Positions 60,794-64,000 of a stretch of 64,000 nt of DNA are shown piece by piece; positions within the stretch are counted from its first letter, which is position 1; the number at the start of each line of letters is the position of its first letter. The stretch comes from Babylonia areolata (lineage: Eukaryota; Mollusca; Gastropoda; Neogastropoda; Buccinidae). The DNA lies in NCBI RefSeq assembly GCF_041734735.1, contig NC_134878.1, forward strand, positions 40,732,329 to 40,796,328, given 5' to 3'. The translations under genes were made by a program, and so were the position numbers. Under the pieces are notes generated by a model. The model was not told the DNA's origin, did no database searches, and was given only the letters and a program-made list of their open reading frames with translations.

Positions 60794-61081
60794 ATCATGT
60801 TTTTTCTGTGTTTTATTATATCTTGATTATTTTATTTCGTCGGTAAAGGAGACGTTTCCATTGCTTCAAGCACATCGCAACACATGGTAGATCTCAAGAT
60901 CTGCATGACCCAGTCCACAAGGGGCTGAAAGAAACGATTGATTCAATTTTTCTTTTATGTTCATTCCAGTTAAACATGTCGATGGTATAGTTAGTATCAC
61001 CGGAGATTAGAAAAGAGAGATAAACCACTTGCAGAAATTGCTGAAGCCAGGCAGCCTGCGCCGCGGCACGCATTCATTATT

Positions 61082-61690
61082 CATGAGCTGCCTTTGCCCC
61101 GCTCAAACGAAAGGAAAGCGTCAGTCGAACACAGTCTCCTGAGTGATTTTATAATTTGGATTACACCTTTTTTCCCTTTTCTGTTTGCTTCATCCCACGC
61201 AGATGTCAAACTCAATTTTGTTGTGAATAAAATTCCTAAATATTTATATGTATTGGTTACTTTTATTTCCCTATCACCACAGCACCATTTTTCACGAGTC
61301 GAAAGATGACCTCCATTGCGGAAAACTATAATATTGGTCTTAACGAGATTCACTGTTTGTTGTAGTCTGTCTGTTTCTTGCTTAAGGGCATTTAATTGAT
61401 TTTGTAACCCTATGGGTGTGTCAGACAAGAGAACAACATCATCAGCAAATAGCATTAAGAGCAAATCTGTTGCGCCAGGTATCATTTGTATTCCATGTCT
61501 CCCCTTCTTTGATAACTCCACTGCCAATTCACCGATGAAAAAGGAAAACAGCTGTGTGCTTGGCATACAACCTTGTTTAACCCCTCTTGGACACTGAAAA
61601 AAGTCTGAATAAATACCTTTGTCACGAACACATACAAGTACAGAATCGTAGATGCTTTTAACAGCCATGTAAAACTCCCGAGAGAGAGAG
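61082..61690 (-). pseudogene. LINE reverse transcriptase fragment
   Basis: The frame includes REFYMAVKSIYDSVLVCV, CPRGVKQGCMPSTQLFSFF, the catalytic LLMLFADDVVLLSDT, LVKTNIIVFRNGG and TYKYLGILFTTKLSL, i.e. RT motifs from the palm to the thumb. It belongs to a different LINE lineage from the others here. Both ends are cut and it lies within the TIR-bounded insertion. Confidence 0.8.
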
Positions 61691-61908
61691 AGACAGAGAC
61701 TTAGAGAGATAGAGCACAATACAACGGTCTGCTCGGGCAACATGAAGCGTTCGTATATATATGAATTATATATATGATTATGTACATATAGATAGATTTA
61801 GATTTACATACTGATAGATCTATATGAAATTATGTATGTATGTATTCATGTATGTATGTATAGACAGATGTTAGAAGAGAGACAGCTGAATATGTGTTTT
61901 ATGTTTTG

Positions 61909-61910
<2 letters not shown>

Positions 61911-61939
<29 letters not shown>
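61911..61939 (+). repeat. Poly-T tract
   Basis: 29 consecutive T. It may be the A-tail of a minus-strand insertion. Confidence 0.85.
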
Positions 61940-61943
<4 letters not shown>

Positions 61944-62784
61944 AATGGTGATGTAAACCAGAAAGTGTGAAGAAAAAGTAGCGTTACGAAAACGCAGTTC
62001 AATAATTTATAACTGTCTCTCTCATGTGCAACATTGCGCTGGGGGAGGGGGGGGGGAGTTGGTGGTGGGGGGAGCTGCTTTATTTTCTTTTTATATTATC
62101 TACATTCAAGCAGATGCAAACGTGCTAAAAACCAAAGCAAAAATGAATCGGTTTTCATTGTATACAGCGAATCTTACTACACGTGGGAAATTCCAGGCGT
62201 AACTTAACTTTCGCTTTACTGCAGCTGAACCGTCGAACCGACCAGTTTCCTTCAGGTGGGGAAGGAGAGGGTGATTTACCCCCACCCTTCCGCACTGCGT
62301 GTGTGCCCCAAAACGGCTTCAGCACTGTTATAGACAGTAAGAAGGGGCCTGCCGCGAGTGGTTTATCTCTCTTTTCTAATCTCCGGTATCACTGTATGTG
62401 TTTTGTCCAGAATTTGTATTTCTTTCCTTTTAATTGTGAACACGAAAAACGAGGTCATGTCATCTTGAAACACAACCCACCTGGCAGCTCAGTGGGAAGC
62501 AGTTTTTTGAATTTTCGGATTTTGGAGCGAAATAAACCGTTAATGATCTGGAAATACAGCTTTATTGGGGAGACATACAACCTATTTTTGGTATGACTGT
62601 GAAGATCTTTTTTCATACTATGTTCAAGCCAAATTTGGTATTGGCAAACAAAGTATTTCCAGGGAAAAAGGCAGTGTTAAAGTTTACCATGTACACAGAC
62701 ATACATACAGACACACACACACAGACAACCGAACACCGGGTTATAACATAGACTCACTTTGTTTACACAAGCAAGTCAAAAAAA

Positions 62785-63619
62785 GTACAGAAATACTTTT
62801 CATCACTTAAAAAAAACCCAAAACATTCAGCCAGTTCTCTAACAGATAACACAGATGAGCCAATGGTAGTTTACTGCCTTTTGGCTGCTCTGACCCATCT
62901 TCGGAATGTTGACAATGGCATTATTTCAGAATTGCCAAATTGTTTAAAAAAAATTAAATTAGATTAAAAAAATAAAAAAAAGATAGAAAGAAAGAAAGAA
63001 AACAGATTTCTTTTTAAACCTTTAAGCTGCCAAAGATCGAATCAACTGCAATCTCTTCAATTCTGCACAAATCTGGACTGTCTTAATCTTAAAGAGTTTT
63101 TATTTCATCATTTGAGCTGCTTTTAGTTTTTGGGACATGTTTGTTTTTCCATAACCCAACGTACACGGATACCTTACTGACACAGATAAATATCTTTAAA
63201 AGTCATTTGATCTTTTTTCTTAAGACACAAGAACATAATTAAACAGGTCCACACATTATGCCGGCATGGTACTTGGGGAAATTTTAGACATTTTTGCAAC
63301 TGTGAAGATTCAGATTTCCACAGAGTAAAGTGCTTTCATGAAACAATGGTATTCAACCAACACAAGTGACTCTGTAGATCTGATGTCTCTCAGTTATACT
63401 GCTTTGTTCTTGTTACTACTTTTTCCTTTTTTGTTTCTATGTTTTCCTTTATATTAACTAGACCATGATGAGACATTTGCCATTGACAGCAGTCAGCATA
63501 AGTCTGTGTTTCAGTATTGCAGAATACAGTTTAGTAACGACTATGTTGTATTTTCCGTGTTTTTCATAACACACAGCAAACATTACAACATAGCTGCTTC
63601 ACACACTCGTACGCGCGTG

Positions 63620-63689
<70 letters not shown>

Positions 63690-64000
63690 ATAAACCATAA
63701 TCATCAATGTCCTGAACCAAACCTAAACTGTCTTGCCTGTCATTTTAATTAAAAGCTTTAACAACCATTGCAAAGCATTCACTTCTTTTACTGATCCCAT
63801 AATAGATCCAAATCATGAACATATGAGCACATTCTGTCCGTCTGTTGAAAGCTCCCTTCATTTTCATCTGAACTCATTTCAAAGTTCTCTCATTCTGGAT
63901 CTAAAATTGACTTCTTTTTCTATAAATTGCAGGTAAAATTGTTTGCTATCTTAATTTATTGACATCTCTTTGCATTGTTAACCAAAAAAATAACCTGATA
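62785..64000 (+). other. RRM2 intron 7, no exon found
   Basis: AT-rich sequence. The expected last RRM2 exon (a segment starting IFRVENPFDFM in mammals) is not present before the window ends. Confidence 0.6.
63624..63687 (+). repeat. Long (AC)n microsatellite
   Basis: About 32 uninterrupted AC units, the longest in the window. Confidence 0.97.

Larger units (their letters stand above)
61001..62386. mobile_element. Insertion with perfect 30-bp terminal inverted repeats
   Basis: 61001-61030 (beginning CCGGAGATTAGAAAAGAG) is an exact reverse complement of 62357-62386. Outside both ends stands TATCA (60996-61000 and 62387-62391), a clean 5-bp target duplication. The 1386-bp interior includes a LINE reverse transcriptase fragment, (GA)n and (TA)n tracts and a long poly-T, and no transposase. 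Five-base duplications occur in few TIR superfamilies, and I cannot assign this one. Confidence 0.75.
59465..62784 (+). repeat. Repeat R1 copy D, twice interrupted
   Basis: Left pieces 59465-59727 and 60794-61000 and right piece 62387-62784 match R1, for example 'ggtaaaggagacgt', 'ttcttttatgttcattc', 'gtgttaaagtttacca' and 'ccgaacaccgggtta'. They are more diverged than copies A-C. A piggyBac-like element (59728-60793) and a terminal-inverted-repeat insertion (61001-62386) split it. Same orientation as the other three copies. Confidence 0.75.

Noticed and set aside
63506-63700. ORF with a long Thr-His repeat
   Set aside because: It is simply the (AC)n microsatellite read in frame. The (CA)n, (GA)n and (CT)n tracts elsewhere give similar false proteins.
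59325-64000. The terminal RRM2 exon
   Set aside because: No segment resembling the conserved C-terminal R2 region or its Phe-rich tail was found on the plus strand, so it most likely lies beyond the window.

Overview
This is a gene-poor, repeat-rich piece of an animal nuclear genome. The intron-exon structure, long AT-rich spacers, abundant (CA)n tracts, tRNA-derived SINEs, several non-LTR retrotransposon lineages and a DIRS-type element all point to an invertebrate. The SINE and LINE flavours suggest a mollusc, probably a gastropod. The species is an inference; the eukaryotic nature is plain from the sequence.

The firmest host gene is RRM2, the small (R2) subunit of class I ribonucleotide reductase, on the + strand. 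Seven coding exons between 48164 and 59324 encode about 337 residues, including all diiron ligands and the radical tyrosine. The last C-terminal exon lies beyond the window. Its upstream 160 bases hold four CCAAT/ATTGG boxes and an E2F-like site. Facing it on the - strand is an STPG1/MAPO2-like gene (sperm-tail PG-rich repeat family), with two confident exons at 43665-43774 and 42984-43082 and a tentative first exon at 47532-47550. If that exon is right, the two genes share a divergent promoter of about 0.6 kb. Two weaker exon candidates of unknown genes lie at 3781-3943 (-) and 22359-22482 (+).

The rest is mostly mobile DNA. From left to right: a TTAA-flanked piggyBac-like derivative (2412-3080) next to a SINE; a 1.6-kb repeat called R1 here (copy A, 4097-9802), split by a near full-length LINE; a broken Ty3/Gypsy-like LTR fossil with its LTRs and target duplication (9899-11584); L2-like and other LINE fragments (11.8-15.4 kb); a fold-back element with arms of about 340 bp (18117-19466); a second piggyBac-like element (22572-23607); CR1-like, L2-like and longer LINE pieces (27.1-30.6 kb) ending in a 100-N assembly gap; a broken DIRS-type tyrosine-recombinase retroelement with inverted ends and an internal complementary region (31471-37812); and R1 copies B and C (38211-39848, 41075-42695).

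The RRM2 introns themselves carry a CR1-like LINE, an L2-like LINE with a SINE nested in it, further SINEs, and R1 copy D. Copy D is invaded by a piggyBac-like element and by a terminal-inverted-repeat insertion that contains a LINE fragment. R1 is notable because each copy appears to carry an outward tRNA-like promoter head, an internal (CA)n tract and a conserved hairpin near the right end. Copies B and C act as empty sites that date and delimit the LINE in copy A. Stretches listed as empty are AT-rich sequence in which I recognise nothing.
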